A stretch of DNA of 64,000 bases from contig OZ231127.1 in assembly GCA_965153355.1 (NCBI GenBank), forward strand, positions 85,746,001 to 85,810,000. The letters are read 5' to 3'. How positions within the stretch are numbered: the stretch's first letter is position 1; each line of letters starts with the position of its first letter. Below are positions 48,328 through 60,770 of this stretch, in pieces. Position numbers and translations under genes: made by a program. Under the pieces are notes generated by a model, which was not told the DNA's origin, did not search any database, and saw only the letters and a list, made by a program, of their open reading frames with translations. Source of the DNA: Flaccisagitta enflata. Its lineage: Eukaryota > Chaetognatha > Sagittoidea > Aphragmophora.

Positions 48328-48407
48328 GGGAACGCAGACGGGGATCGATCCCGTGACCTTCGAATCCGAAGGCAACAGCCGTAACCACTCGGCCACCACG
48401 CGCCCTA
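48328..48407 (-). ncRNA. tRNA-derived SINE head or tRNA pseudogene
   Basis: On the minus strand, box A TGGCCGAGTGG (48385-48395) and box B GGATCGATCCC (48341-48351). The would-be acceptor stem needs several wobble pairs, and there is no standard anticodon loop. The sequence resembles a Ser/Leu-type tRNA head as used by SINEs. Poly-A or poly-T does not adjoin it directly. Confidence 0.6.
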
Positions 48408-48607
48408 CCGCTAATCAGTCTTGACTCTTGCCGTCCCCCCCCAAAAAAAAAAGAATCTTTGAGGGGAAGTGTAATCGATTTTGACTGGCAGGATAAAAAG
48501 CAGACAAGGTCAAAGGTCGTGGAAAATTGCCAACATAGTAAGAATAGGGGAAAAAAGAAAAGAAAAACAACCACAAAAGAGGAACTATATATAAAAAAAA
48601 ATAAAAA

Positions 48608-49168
48608 AAAAACAAGGCCGGATACACGGCAATCCAGTCGCGGACGGTTGGGCAGGAGCAGTAGTGCAAAAACCGCTCGTAATTCAAAAATGTGACCGAC
48701 CGACGTGTTTTAGGGGGGTCAGGTGGTTCTAGGTGGTCGGCTGGTATTTTTCAGCGTCAGGGGTGTATAATAGCCACGGTGATGGTGTTTTAGGGGGGTC
48801 AGGTGGTTCTAGGTGGTCGGCTGGTATTTTTCAGCGTCAGGGGTGTATAATAGCCACGGTGATGGTGTTTTAGGGGGGTCAGGTGGTTCTAGGTGGTCGG
48901 CTGGTATTTTTCAGCGTCAGGGGTGTATAATAGCCACGGTGATGGTGTTTTAGGGGGGTCAGGTGGTTCTAGGTGGTCGGCTGGTATTTTTCAGCGTCAG
49001 GGGTGTATAATAGCCACGGTGATGGTGTTTTAGGGGGGTCAGGTGGTTCTAGGTGGTCGGCTGGTATTTTTCAGCGTCAGGGGTGTATAATAGCCACGGT
49101 GCGACGGACCGACGGACCGACCGACCGACGGACCAAGGTGTAGAGTCGCGTGTCCGCAACTAAAAAAA
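48608..49168 (+). mobile_element. Family 1b repeat carrying an 80-bp array
   Basis: Left end AACAAGGCCGGATACACGGC, CAGTCGCGGACGGTTGGGCA and GTGACCGACCGAC; right end GACGGACCGACCGACCGACG, TGTAGAGTCGCGTGTCCGCA and ACTAAAAAAA. Between them, where sister copies hold only a GACC microsatellite, lies the 80-bp array at 48705-49101. Confidence 0.85.
48705..49101. repeat. 80-bp tandem repeat, five identical copies
   Basis: Copies start at 48705, 48785, 48865, 48945 and 49025, and each contains GTGTTTTAGGGGGGTCAGGT, GGTTCTAGGTGGTCGGCTGG and GTGTATAATAGCCACGGTGA. I found no differences among the five copies, so amplification is very recent or homogenised. Confidence 0.97.
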
Positions 49169-49377
49169 GAGAACGAATAACACGGGGTTTTGATATTGTC
49201 GCGGCCCAAGGTAGGAGGGGCGGGGGCGGGTTTCTGTGCTGGACGGAAACTTTTTTACTTTTCACTCGTCCTCCCTGACGGACAGACACGGCGGATGGAT
49301 AGACAGACAGACGGACAAAACACAGCAGAGTCGCGAACGCGCGATTGAAAATTGGCCAAGGCTGAAACACGACGCGC

Positions 49378-51262
49378 TTTTAGCAGATGACGACGATGAT
49401 GTGATAATGGGCCACAAAAGGAGCAGATGACGATGATGACGATGATGACGATTATGACGATGACGACGATGATGACGTGATATTGGGCCACAAAAGGAGC
49501 CGATGACGATGATGACGATGATGACGATTATGACGATGATGACAATGATAACAATGATGACGACGATGATGTGATAATGGGCCACAAAAGGAGCAGATGT
49601 GGATGATGACAATGATGTGGATGATGACAATGATGACGATGATGACGATGATGACGATGATGACGATTATGACGATGATGACAATGATAACAATGATGAC
49701 GATGATGACGTGATAATGGGCCACAAAAGGAGCCAATGTCGATGATGACAATGATGACGATGATGACGATGATGACGTGATAATGGGCCTCAAAAGGAGC
49801 CAATGTCGATGATGACGATGACGACAATGATGACGATGATGACATGATAATGGGCCACAAAAGGAGCCAATGTCGATGATGACGATGATGACGATGATGA
49901 CAATGATGACGATGATGACGATGCTGACGATGCTGACGTGATGACGATGATGATGTGATAATGGGCCACAAAAGGAGCAGATGACGATGATGACGATGAT
50001 GACGATTATGACGATGACGACGATGATGACGTGATATTGGGCCACAAAAGGAGCCGATGACGATGATGACGATGATGACGATTATGACGATGATGACGAT
50101 GATGACAATGACATATGATGGCGTGATAATGGGCACAAAAAGGAGAATGACGATGATGACGATGATGACGATGATTGACGATTATGACATGACAGCGATG
50201 ATGACGTGATAATGGGCCACAAAGGCAGATGACGATGACGTGTGTGATAGTGACGATGTGTGATTATGGCGATGACGACGATGATGAGCGTGATATTGGG
50301 TGCACAAAAGGAGCCGATGCGATGATGCGATGTGACGGTGCCGGCAATGATGGCGATGATGACGATGACAGCGATGACGTGATAATGGGCCACAAAAGGA
50401 GCGAATGACGATGATGACGATGATGACGATGATGCGATGAGACGATGACGACGATGATGACGTGATAATGGGCCACAAAAGGAGCAGACGTGACGATGAT
50501 GACGATGATGACGATGATGACGATTATGACGATGGCGACGATGATGACGCGTGATATTATTGGGCCACAAAAGGCCGATGACGATGACGATGATATGACG
50601 ATGATGACGATGATGACGATGATGACAATGATGACGATGATGACGATGCTGACGATGCCACGTATGACGAGATGACGATGATGACGATGATGACGATGAT
50701 GACGATGATGACGATTATGACGATGACGACGATGATGACGTGATATTGGGCCACAAAAGGAGCCGATGACGATGATGACGATGATGACGATTATGACGAT
50801 GATGACGATGATGACAATGACGACGATGATGACGTGATAATGGGCCACAAAAGGAGCAGATGACGATGATGACGATGACGACGATGATGACAATGATGAT
50901 GATGACAATGACGCGACGATGATGATAGATGTGGATGAGGACAATGATGACGATGATGTCGATGATAACAATGATGACGATGATGACGATGATGATGTGA
51001 TAATGGGCCACAAAAGGAGCCAATGTCGATGATAACAATTATAACGATGATGACGATGATGATGTGATAATGGGCCACAAAAGGAGCCAATGTCGATGAT
51101 GACGATGATGACGATGATGACGATGATGACAATGACGACGATGATGACGATGATGACGATGATGACAATGATGACGATGATGACGATGATGACGATGATG
51201 ACGATGATGACAATGACGACGATGATGACGATGATGACGTGATAATGGGCCACAAAAGGAGC
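49378..51262. repeat. (GATGAC)n minisatellite with a recurring 24-bp spacer, about 1.9 kb
   Basis: Blocks of GATGACGATGATGACGATTA alternate with GTGATAATGGGCCACAAAAG followed by GAGC. Around 20 blocks of variable length. Multiple-of-three length leaves all frames open in part, giving peptides such as IVIIVII or HHRHHR, which are artefacts. Confidence 0.97.
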
Positions 51263-51359
51263 ATCATCTTTTCACTTCTTTTTAATCGATTCTTCAAAGC
51301 CTTCACCATGAAAAGGGAGGGAACAAGGCCAACACCTATAAGTCGCGTGCGAGGCATAG

Positions 51360-51565
51360 ATAACTTAAGATGACTTTTATTGACTCAAGATGACTTAAAA
51401 TGACTCAAGACAACTTTAAATGGCTTAAAAAGACATAAAATGACTGAAATGACTACTTTGACCTATTTGACTTACGTGACTTAAAATAACTTAGAATGAC
51501 TTAGAATGACTTAAAATGACTTAGAATGACTTAGAATGACTTAGAATGACTAAAAATAACTCAAA
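51360..51565. repeat. 11-bp array (AATGACTTAGA)
   Basis: About 18 copies of variants of AAATGACTTAGAATGACTTA. Inverse of the array at 44020. Confidence 0.88.
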
Positions 51566-51570
51566 GTATG

Positions 51571-51697
51571 ATAAAAAAGTAAAGTGTGACGGATAGACCG
51601 ACGGACAGACGGACGGACCAACGGACCAACAAACGGACGGACCAACGGACGGACCAACAAAGTGGGTTGTAGAGTCGCGTGCATGCGACTAAAAAGG
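51571..51697 (+). mobile_element. Family 1b right-end fragment
   Basis: AAAAAGTAAAGTGTGACGGA, a GACGGACCAACGGACC microsatellite, TGGGTTGTAGAGTCGCGTGC and ATGCGACTAAAAAGG. Confidence 0.75.
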
Positions 51698-51901
51698 AGA
51701 TAAAAAAGAAGCAGAAAAGAAACAAAATCAGATAAATGGATAGCAGGATTTCAGGACAGACTTGAAATACATAAAACAATGTTACAAAGTACATCAATGT
51801 ACATCAGAACGTTCTAGCAAATTGAAATCAAAATCGGTAAAATCGATATTGATGATGTTAAAATAGATAATGAATTGAACTTATGGACCGTAGTGGTTAT
51901 A

Positions 51902-52679
51902 CAGTATGATTGTTTTCGTTTGTAACATTTCATGACGACATAATTCTTAAAGTAATTGAAATAATTGAAATCTAAAATAAAATCCTAAAAGACTATGAAA
52001 ATACATTTTATAACATATCAATAAAAGGATCTACTTAGAAAAATTTGATTCTCTCATGAAAAAACGAACTACAGGACCAAGTTGACAAATTGTCAAAATG
52101 AAAAATTTGGGAAAATTTAACAGATGGACTGGTTACCTTTAAATTGTTCTCATTTCTAAACGGTTTGAGCTAAAGATGCCAGATTGGTCTCAAATGAAAG
52201 ATAATTTGATCTAGTTTTAAAGTTTTCTGAAAAGTAAGCTCTGATTTGATATTTTGTATACAAATCATTAAGTATAGGCAGGTATTTTTGTTGAATTTTT
52301 AAGAATGATCCCATTTCTTTTATGTTTTTATAATACGTGTTTCCAAAAAGGTTTCTTTCTTTTTATTTTCTAAAACTACTTCAAATTATCTTTCATTTGA
52401 GACCAACCTGGTATTTGTAGGTCAAATCGTTTAGAAATAAGAGCAATCCAAAGAAAAACAGTTTATCTCAAAACATGAAAAACAGTTTATTTTAGCCAAA
52501 TATGCCTTACAACTAATAGTAAGAAATCTGGATCAAAATTTTGTTGAAAAGTCTTGGGATTTTGATATCATTAAATGTATTTTAAATATCTTTCACTATC
52601 TTTTTTCAGAATATGATTATCTCAACAAGTTTTCAAGTTTTGTCGTCATGAAATGTTACAAACAAAAACAATCATACTG
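51902..52679. mobile_element. TA-flanked foldback, Tc1/mariner-like, 778 bp
   Basis: Terminal inverted repeats of 38 bp with one mismatch (CAGTATGATTGTTTTCGTTT at the start), flanked by TA (51900-51901, 52680-52681). The interior is also palindromic: the block near 52150-52205 (CTCATTTCTAAACGGTTTGA) faces its diverged inverse near 52383-52443. No coding capacity. Confidence 0.88.
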
Positions 52680-52695
52680 TAGGAACTCAATGATA

Positions 52696-53296
52696 CAGGG
52701 TCATCCACCTGAGTTGTCGGATTCTGTTAAGCTTTTTCTCTCTGATGCCAAGAGACATGGATTTGGAATTGATTATGCCTTAAAGAGTATAGATTGACAT
52801 TTTTTGCACAAAAATTTCTGCCATTTTGGTCGAGTAGTTTGTCTTTTGCATAATTTTGAAGTGACACAAGTATTTCACCGTTTCACAGATTGTCCATCAG
52901 AAATTCTGAATTCTGCTTGCATTCATTTTCATTTTTTTTTACTATTCATGTCATAGAAAGAAAATCAATCTCAAATAAAAGATAAACTGACAAATATATT
53001 GAAATACTTCAATATTGTCACTGATTCAAACATGTTTTAGATTGATCACTAAAAAGATTCAAAAATTAATTGGGTTGTTAACTTGCACAATTCCTGGAAA
53101 ATCGGCTCAGTCCAGAAATAAAAGCTTTATGTTCAAATCCATGTTGAAGACAAACTACTTGACCAAAATGGCTGAAATTTTTATACAAAAAATGTCAATC
53201 TATACTCTTTAAGACATGATCAATTTCAAATTTATGTCTCTTGGCATCAGAGAGTAAAAGCTTAACAGAATCCGACGACTCAGGTGGATGACCCTG
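52696..53296. mobile_element. TA-flanked foldback, 601 bp
   Basis: Starts CAGGGTCATCCACCTGAGTT and ends with the inverse, flanked by TA (52694-52695, 53297-53298). The arms match well for about 150 bp. The short reading frame ending LKSID appears in both arms because they are inverted duplicates. It lies 16 bp after the previous foldback. Confidence 0.87.
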
Positions 53297-53440
53297 TAAA
53301 CAGATGGTCTTTGCGATGTTTGTCTTTGGTTTCCTATTATCGAATATTACGGTCGAGTGGGAAGCCATCTGCTTCACTCTTGATAATGGACCTCTTGCTC
53401 CTAACGTAACCTCGTAGACGCACATTGATTGTTTTTTGCT

Positions 53441-53945
53441 TTTTGGGCAGCGGCCCCAAAGGGGTCGCTTTCAGACATGTGGAAAATTTTCTCCTTCTAC
53501 TTCTCCTTTGTAACCCCCCCCCCCCTCCAGACCCATATGTCAGCCTAAAGACTCGTATCCATATCCATATCCCAGCCTTGAGGCCCAAATCCCATCTTGA
53601 GGCCCAAATCCCATCTTCAAGGCCCAAATCCCAGCCTCAAAGCCTAAATCCCAGCCTTCAGGCCCAAATCCCAACCTCAAAGCCCAAATCCCTGCCTTGA
53701 GGCCTAGCCTCAGGGCTTAAATCTCAGCCTCAAGGCTCAAATCCCAACCTCAAGGTACAAATCCCAGTCAATAGGACCAAATCCCGACCTCAAGGCCCAA
53801 ATCCCAGCCTTGAGGCCCAAATCCCAGCCTTTAGGCCCAGATCCCAGCCTTGAGGCCCAAATTCCAGCCTTGAGGCCCAAATCCCAGCCTCAAGGCCCAA
53901 ATCCCAGCCCCAAGACCTAAATCGAAGCTCCAAAGCCTAAATGTT
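53441..53945. mobile_element. Family 2 element, one end plus 20-bp array
   Basis: TTTTTGGGCAGCGGCCCCAA, a C-run at 53514-53528, then about 17 copies of a 20-bp unit (AGGCCCAAATCCCAGCCTTG). The far end was not found, so the element is truncated at the right. Confidence 0.75.
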
Positions 53946-54292
53946 AGAAATGTATGTCCGTCCGTTTATTAAGTATGTGTGCTTTTGTTTCTTTTGCGTG
54001 CTTTTGGCTTTTCTTCTTTTCCTTTTATTCAATGCCAGCGTCTTTTGTTTCTTGCCATTTTTTATAATGAACGCTAGATGGGTAACCATATGGTTGCGCC
54101 TTGTATTTTGTGCCATTTGTTTTTATTACGTAGACAAACATACGTAACTCGTCTTCGTGTCATCCACTTTTGGATTGATCGTTTTATTTATTTACGGCAT
54201 TGCTTCCTAAAGTGATTGATTGATTTTCGTGATTGATTGAATGCGCCCTTGGAATTCACTAATTTCAATAATCTCTCATCTTTTTGTTGCAG

Positions 54293-54915
54293 ATAAACTT
54301 ATGAACGGACAATTAACGTTAGTTTGACATCGACAGACTGTGGGTTGAAACCAACGAAAGTGGGCCTAAAAGTAAGTTTTATAGACGCGTCTTTGCTTTT
54401 ATTAACGTTGTTTTTATCTTGTCTTCCGGTCTGTTATTCTTGTCTTTTGCATTTTTGCATTTTTATCGCCGGATTTTAGTATGATTTTTATCGTTTGCCC
54501 GATCAGCTTACTATAGGGATGATATGGATGAATTTAATGGGATGGGCCGGGGCAGGGGCAGGTATTATCAGGTGGCATGGGCTCTGAAGAAGATGAACAT
54601 GTTGTCATGTGCTGTTTCTGTCCTTTATTGTGTCCTATCTCGATTTCATGTTATCTTTTGCGTTGCTGATCACCATTAACGCCCACTTTCCCTTTCATTT
54701 TTCCCCCTCTCTTCAGTTGTTGAAATTTTTATGGAATAAACGAGACGATCGCCTTCCTATTTTCCAATCGGCCAACTTTCTTTCACCACAAGTCGTCAGT
54801 CAGATAGACGCTCATAGACAGTGCCAGTTGAAACTCGTGGGCGTATTTTATATTTCAACAATTTAAAAACGACTCGATTCTTTCCATCTTCGACCTCCGA
54901 AAGCGAAATTGGACA
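54293..54915 (+). other. Probable 5' UTR with one intron of the 54916 gene
   Basis: TTGTTGCAG ends at 54292 and could be an acceptor. An exon-like stretch runs 54293-54371, followed by the donor A|GTAAGT at 54372. A polypyrimidine tract with CTCTTCAG ends at 54716, and sequence then runs uninterrupted to the ATG at 54916. The 345-bp intron and a further upstream exon are inferences from splice-site sequence only. Confidence 0.4.
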
Positions 54916-55614
54916 ATGGCAGCCGCGCGTAACGACGACACCGTCTCGACTGCTTCAGCGTCCTCTCGTGTATCTCACTTCGGTTTGAATCAGTGTCCGA
55001 GGTCGGATCGTTTGCGCGCGATGAGAAACGACATCACGGCGGAGATGGAAGGATGCCGGCGCCTCTTCGACGCCGTTGCCGCTTGCGCCGAAGGATCGAA
55101 TGATTTCGACGACGCCGCATGTGAATCAGATGGCGCTCGACACGGCCTTCGGGATATGGTCTACGACTTTATATCATACGCAAGGCAAATGGCGCTCGAC
55201 TCGATGCCCGGTGACCCTCTTCGATTCGCGGCGTCCACTCTGCGTCGAATCCGGCGCGAATGGAACTCCATGCGTTTCTTCGATCGTGAAAACTATCCAG
55301 AGGGTTTTCCTTCCAACGCCGACATCGTGAACGCAATGCACAATGACATTGGGAATCGTAAAAGACCCGTCAATGAATTCTCATGGAACAGTCTCCCAAC
55401 TGACACTCATGCCGCCCGTGACAATGTTACCGGCGCTCCAACACCAAGGATGCGAACGTCTTCGCCAAACCCCGACGGATCCGAGTATCTACCACTTCCG
55501 GTCCCGCGACATGGTGCGCAATCTCCAACTGGCGGCCAATTTTTAACATCTGCCGCCGATCCAAAGAGGAGATGCCGTCAATCAATGGGTGTCGGATTTG
55601 GTCTCGGAAATTGA
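54916..55614 (+). CDS. Unrecognised protein, N-terminal part of a Gln-rich gene
   Basis: A 232-codon open frame. The ATG at 54916 sits in a good context (GACAATGGC). The region is markedly GC-richer and more codon-like than its flanks. Composition is mixed and globular-looking, with a helical, Arg/Asp-rich section around RHGLRDMVYDFISYARQM and TLRRIRREWNSMRFFDRENY, then a Ser/Pro-rich tail. I recognise no domain. From 55547 the next frame is also open and continues as a charged, Gln-rich protein, so this frame probably does not end naturally at 55614. It could be a host gene with an indel, a frameshifted retroelement ORF1/gag, or two genes. Confidence 0.5.
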   Translation: MAAARNDDTVSTASASSRVSHFGLNQCPRSDRLRAMRNDITAEMEGCRRLFDAVAACAEGSNDFDDAACESDGARHGLRDMVYDFISYARQMALDSMPGDPLRFAASTLRRIRREWNSMRFFDRENYPEGFPSNADIVNAMHNDIGNRKRPVNEFSWNSLPTDTHAARDNVTGAPTPRMRTSSPNPDGSEYLPLPVPRHGAQSPTGGQFLTSAADPKRRCRQSMGVGFGLGN

Positions 55615-56263
55615 ACCTGCGCGTGCGTCTCCGACGGAGCAAGCTGACGACATGCTTGCGGATCTCGACGACGCCGATGCTCTCGCAAGAGGTCGCGGGA
55701 TCATCAACGGATTGACGCCGCAGGAAAGGGCGAGGCGACGCTTCGTCAACAGGAGTGCGGAGAGAGACAGATGGGGTAGGCAGTTGGAGGAGGAAATGCG
55801 ACAAGGCCGTCGGCTGATTGATGATATGCAGCAGCAACAACGGGAGGAGGAGCAGCGACAGCAACAGGAGCAACAGCAGCAGCATCAATTGCAGATGCAG
55901 CAGCAGCAACTCCAACAGCAACGTCAACTCCACCGACCGCAGGAGCAGCAGCAAACGACAGCTCAACGGCAGCAGCAAGAGCTGTTGCAGCAGCAGCAGT
56001 TGCAGCAACTTCAACAATTTCGTCAACAAGACCAGCAACAACGTCAAATCCTGCAGCCGGCACAACAACTTGTGATTCAACAACAGCAACAACACGATCA
56101 ACAGCAGCAACAGCAGCAACAGCAACAACAACAAGAGCTGCAACAACATCAACCGGCAACGCAGCCGCATGAACAACAACAACAACGGCAAAACGACGCA
56201 GGAGAACGTATTGTAAAACAAGGCAATTCTTTGTTTTCTAATCAAAGACTTGCTATGTTTTAG
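55547..56263 (+). CDS. Gln-rich C-terminal part, shifted by +1 relative to 54916
   Basis: Open from 55547 (stop just before, at 55544-55546) to the stop at 56261-56263; the first ATG is 55589. An acidic/basic region with DDMLADLDDADALARGRG and LTPQERARRRFVNRSAERDR is followed by about 130 residues of poly-Gln with interspersed Leu, His and Glu. It overlaps the preceding frame by 68 bp. The mixed CAA/CAG codons argue against simple recent CAG expansion. The minus-strand open frame over the same stretch is a shadow of the CAG/CAA repeats. Confidence 0.5.
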   Translation, partial: HLPPIQRGDAVNQWVSDLVSEIEPARASPTEQADDMLADLDDADALARGRGIINGLTPQERARRRFVNRSAERDRWGRQLEEEMRQGRRLIDDMQQQQREEEQRQQQEQQQQHQLQMQQQQLQQQRQLHRPQEQQQTTAQRQQQELLQQQQLQQLQQFRQQDQQQRQILQPAQQLVIQQQQQHDQQQQQQQQQQQQELQQHQPATQPHEQQQQRQNDAGERIVKQGNSLFSNQRLAMF

Positions 56264-57058
56264 CATGACTGCTTCGTAGCTTCAACCAATGAAACCTTCA
56301 AAGTAATACACTTATTAATTCTTGATACCTTTTATTCAACTACTAAGAACAGAGTTAATCCAACGACGGGACAAGAAAGAGTGAAAAGCACATTCTCTCC
56401 AAATCTATCCTCGGGAAATTTCTGTATACTTTGAACCTCAACAATTATCTGCATACGTGAAAGAAATCTTGCTCATAAGTTCCACGCTGGAACTTTTATG
56501 AAATAAGAATGATTGATGAAATATCTTTCATAGTCTGCGATACCCCTCAATATTTACACAGCCCCTCTTCAAAAAAAGATGTTCCATCAATCATCAGTTG
56601 ATATAAAACAATTATAAGAGAACAATCAAATTCAACAATATCTGTGTCATCAATGTTAACGGTCTCTTGTTCTTTCTCCTTTTGACGTCCACTCCACATA
56701 GATTGTCACTGTATGAGTCTGTGTCGGCATTCTAGAATTTTATGACTCACCTAATGTAGCACTACGGTTCTCACTACAGGTTATTGACAAGTTATTTGAA
56801 AGGTGATATACTAGGTTTAGTCAAGATGTGATGAGCGCGTTTTTTTCTTTTTGTGTGCGTGTGTGTATGTGTGTAGTTCACTTGTGCACTTGGATAGACC
56901 CCACCCGCTGGGTGTGAAACAATGGGGATTTGTGAAGTGGCATTGGTTCAGAATACCTCTGTAATTCAATTATTACATCAGTATTTTGGCTTTACTGCTG
57001 CTAGTAAAGATGAATCGAGAAAGGCAATCTGCCGGCAATTTTAATCGTTTTAAACGTC

Positions 57059-57090
<32 letters not shown>

Positions 57091-58080
57091 TTTCTTTTCT
57101 TTTGTTTGTTTTGTTTATTTATTTATTTTTTTTTTTTTCGCAACAAGCCAGATAATGAAATTGTGGTGTGTACGTGTAATTTGGCTGCTCGTGTTTGCCA
57201 GTGCTACAACTGATACTAAAACTGCTACAACTGATACTGAGTATAAATATTTCTCTTCGTTTAATAATTTTTTTCATGTTTTGTTTCAAGTTCAGTCAGT
57301 CTGTCATATTTGTTAATTCTTCTTGACGTCCTTGGTAATGGTAGGCATCTTGAGCTTTGACTTGAGTTTTGATTATGACAGTTCAAACAATAATTAAGAG
57401 AAATAATGATCCAAAATTTTCACGAAATTAGAAAATGAAAGAAATGGATAATTTCAAATTCAAAAGTGGCTAACGCATATCTAACAGTCGACACAATTCA
57501 TACGTAAATTGTATGAGTAATTATTAGCTCCTAATAGCTAATACTGAAATCTCGTTTTCTTAACCCGAGTGAAAATTCATTAAGAAAATTCACAAAAGTA
57601 CAGTAACAAAAGATTTTCATAGTTATTTACTCTCACATCTGTATGTCAGTCATTTGTCTAGCCCATTCCAATATTCTCATGTATTCTTGTCATTAAATAT
57701 GTCAATAGGTCCACTTGTCAAAATTCTGAGGGCCAATAATTCTTATGTAATTATGTTTTCTTTTAGGATTCAAATGATTTCTATAAGGTGTAATTTTACC
57801 CTAAGTTTACATTCAATTGTTATACAACTCTCCTACACGTAAACTTACACCTAATAGAAGTATTCCTCTTCCCTCCCAGTCCAGTTATAAGGTCTTACAA
57901 AAAAAAACATCAATTTACTTCAGATTTCCTTAGTAAAACTTCTACTTTGTACTGTAAGACCTTTCATCCATCCATCTGTGTCCTGTCAAGGTGGGTCCGC
58001 ATTCTAGCGTTCTCCAAAAGGAGTCAGTCAAGTCCATTATGCCAAACTAACCCTAAACCAATTTCTTATACTCTCCCTCT
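56264..58080. other. AT-rich sequence, no gene seen
   Basis: Contains poly-T runs at 57067-57092 and 57120-57140 and a GCTACAACTGATACTAAAAC duplication near 57200-57240. 56850-56880 is a short GT run. No coding or RNA signal. Confidence 0.5.
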
Positions 58081-58094
58081 CTCCCTCTTTCCCG

Positions 58095-58190
<96 letters not shown>
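58095..58190. repeat. (CT)n microsatellite
   Basis: About 95 bp of CT. Confidence 0.98.
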
Positions 58191-58192
<2 letters not shown>

Positions 58193-58639
58193 CAACTTGT
58201 CCGTATGTCACAGTCTTTCTACAAATGTCATCAGTCTGTTCAGTCAGTGACAGGCCACGCATACATTCATTCCTCACAGTCACAATCGGCTAACACAGAC
58301 AAAACAACTTGCCAACGCAGCTAAGCAAACTTTACAATCGGTCATTACAGACAACAGGATGGTCAACGGTCGCTATGGAGGCCCCATGCAAACCCCCATT
58401 TGTCAATTGAAGGAAAAATAGCTGTGTAGGCTTTAAGCTATACCACCTTCACATTTTCACTCCGTGGATAATCATTTACAGTTTCAATCTTACTTTATCT
58501 AAATTGAAAAAAAAATCTAAAGGTTTAAAAAATGAATAAAAATCTTATAATTTTATGTCCTAAAGATATACATTAACAATTTCAGGATACTTTTAGGAGA
58601 ACAGTATCACTAGTAATTTCCTTTCCTTATAGACAGACT

Positions 58640-59480
58640 ATCCCGCCCGCAACACTGGACGGACGGACCAATGGACGGACCAACAAGGGTTGCATGTTTT
58701 CAACCAGAAACAACGCCCAGCACTCAGCAGTGACAATACGGGTGAGCTAGTGTGCGGCAGGAAACAAAAAGACACCCTTAAAGGCGTCGCTATGTAGGCG
58801 GGGCTCCACTGTAACCAACCCCCGCTTATCCAACAAAATCAATCCCAAGCCCATTTGTCCATCTGTCCGTCCACAAATAAAAATCTAAAGTCTTGAGAAT
58901 GAATTTTCAAAAATAGAAAAAAATTGTCATCGGTCTGTCTGTAAGTTTGTGTTCCTCCCTCATTTTTGACCTAAACATGACGCAGGCTTCCTTCTCCTGC
59001 CGTGTCATTCGGTCCTAACCTGGTCTTGGTACCACACTTACGGGAAGTGGTGTCCGATATAAAAATGTTTTGCTCAACAAGAGCTCCCCAGTCTATCGGG
59101 GATAAACTATGCTCAACAAGAGCTCCCCAGTCTATCGGGGGACCTGTTACTAATCTCCCCTTTACATGGCCCCATCGCAGCACATGTCTGGTCAGAGCCA
59201 ACGCTAGGGGGCAGTCCTAGCGCTCCCTACCGGCAAGGACTCTGCCAAGTCAGCCCAACCAATGGCCACCCTCCAGAAGCACAGGTCTGACATTCTGGAA
59301 GGTGGAGCTATACTTTGCGTGGGAGTATAGCTACTGACCCACTTCTCTGAACTCTCAGAGACCCCGACTCCCGGGGGACTCTTTCAAGTTCCCATGCGTT
59401 GGAAGTAAGAGGACTGACTACTATACCCCACAGTAGCCAAGTCCCAAAAAGGAAATAAAATGAAAATGTTGGAGTGAACC
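58640..59480. repeat. GGAC patch and a 38-bp duplication, no gene
   Basis: 58650-58690 has CTGGACGGACGGACCAATGG-type repeats. 58795-58820 matches the 60-bp family in inverse. At 59068-59142 the sequence TGCTCAACAAGAGCTCCCCA with GTCTATCGGGG occurs twice, 38 bp apart. 59200-59480 is GC-richer, with local inverted pairs around CTGACATTCTGGAAGGTGG, but not identified. Confidence 0.5.
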
Positions 59481-60028
59481 TACACCCCTACATGTTCAAG
59501 AAGCCAAATAAAATGTCAAATGAAGCCACCTTAGCTTTCATTGAACATGTTATTTCGCTCAAGATAGAAGAAAGAAAAAAAACAAAGCTAGAAATAACAC
59601 AGGAGAAATGAACAATTTGAAATGACAAATTTAACAGATCAACAACCACCACCCATCTTAAGATTTTAAAACAACTCAATTAGTACCAAACAGCGCCTAC
59701 CATTTTTCTCTTTTACAGTGCAGGAGAGATGGACACTAAAATACAATATTCAAGCAGCAGCAATACCCGACAAACGGATGGACCAACCGACAGACTGACG
59801 GACCGATACTGCAAGTTATTGAGTGTACTTAGTGTATTTAGAGTGTACTTAGGGTCAAAAGTCAATATTTAGATATCGATAGATATCAGGTCAGTTTAAC
59901 TACACAGTATCTCTGTTTGTCTGTTCCTCTCTATTTCTTACCCGCTGTCTATTTGTTCCCCTTTTTCAGTTGTCTCTCTCTGTCTCTGTCTCAGTTTACT
60001 TGTGTCTATCCCTCTTTGTCCATCACAT

Positions 60029-60770
<742 letters not shown>

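Noticed and set aside
48328-48407. Functional tRNA gene
   Set aside because: Acceptor stem requires multiple wobble pairs and no regular anticodon loop can be drawn.
48005-48424. 139-codon plus-strand frame
   Set aside because: Its second half is the antisense of a tRNA-derived SINE head and the first half has no recognised domain.
49262-51357. Long HHRHH, SSSS or IVII polymers
   Set aside because: Frame products of the GATGAC array.
52682-53425. Apparently conserved short protein ending LKSID, on both strands
   Set aside because: The similarity is explained by the inverted arms of the 52696-53296 foldback, so it is duplication and not independent conservation.
55427-56266. 279-codon minus-strand Leu-rich frame
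   Set aside because: Antisense shadow of the CAA/CAG-rich coding region; TTG/CTG codons are never stops.
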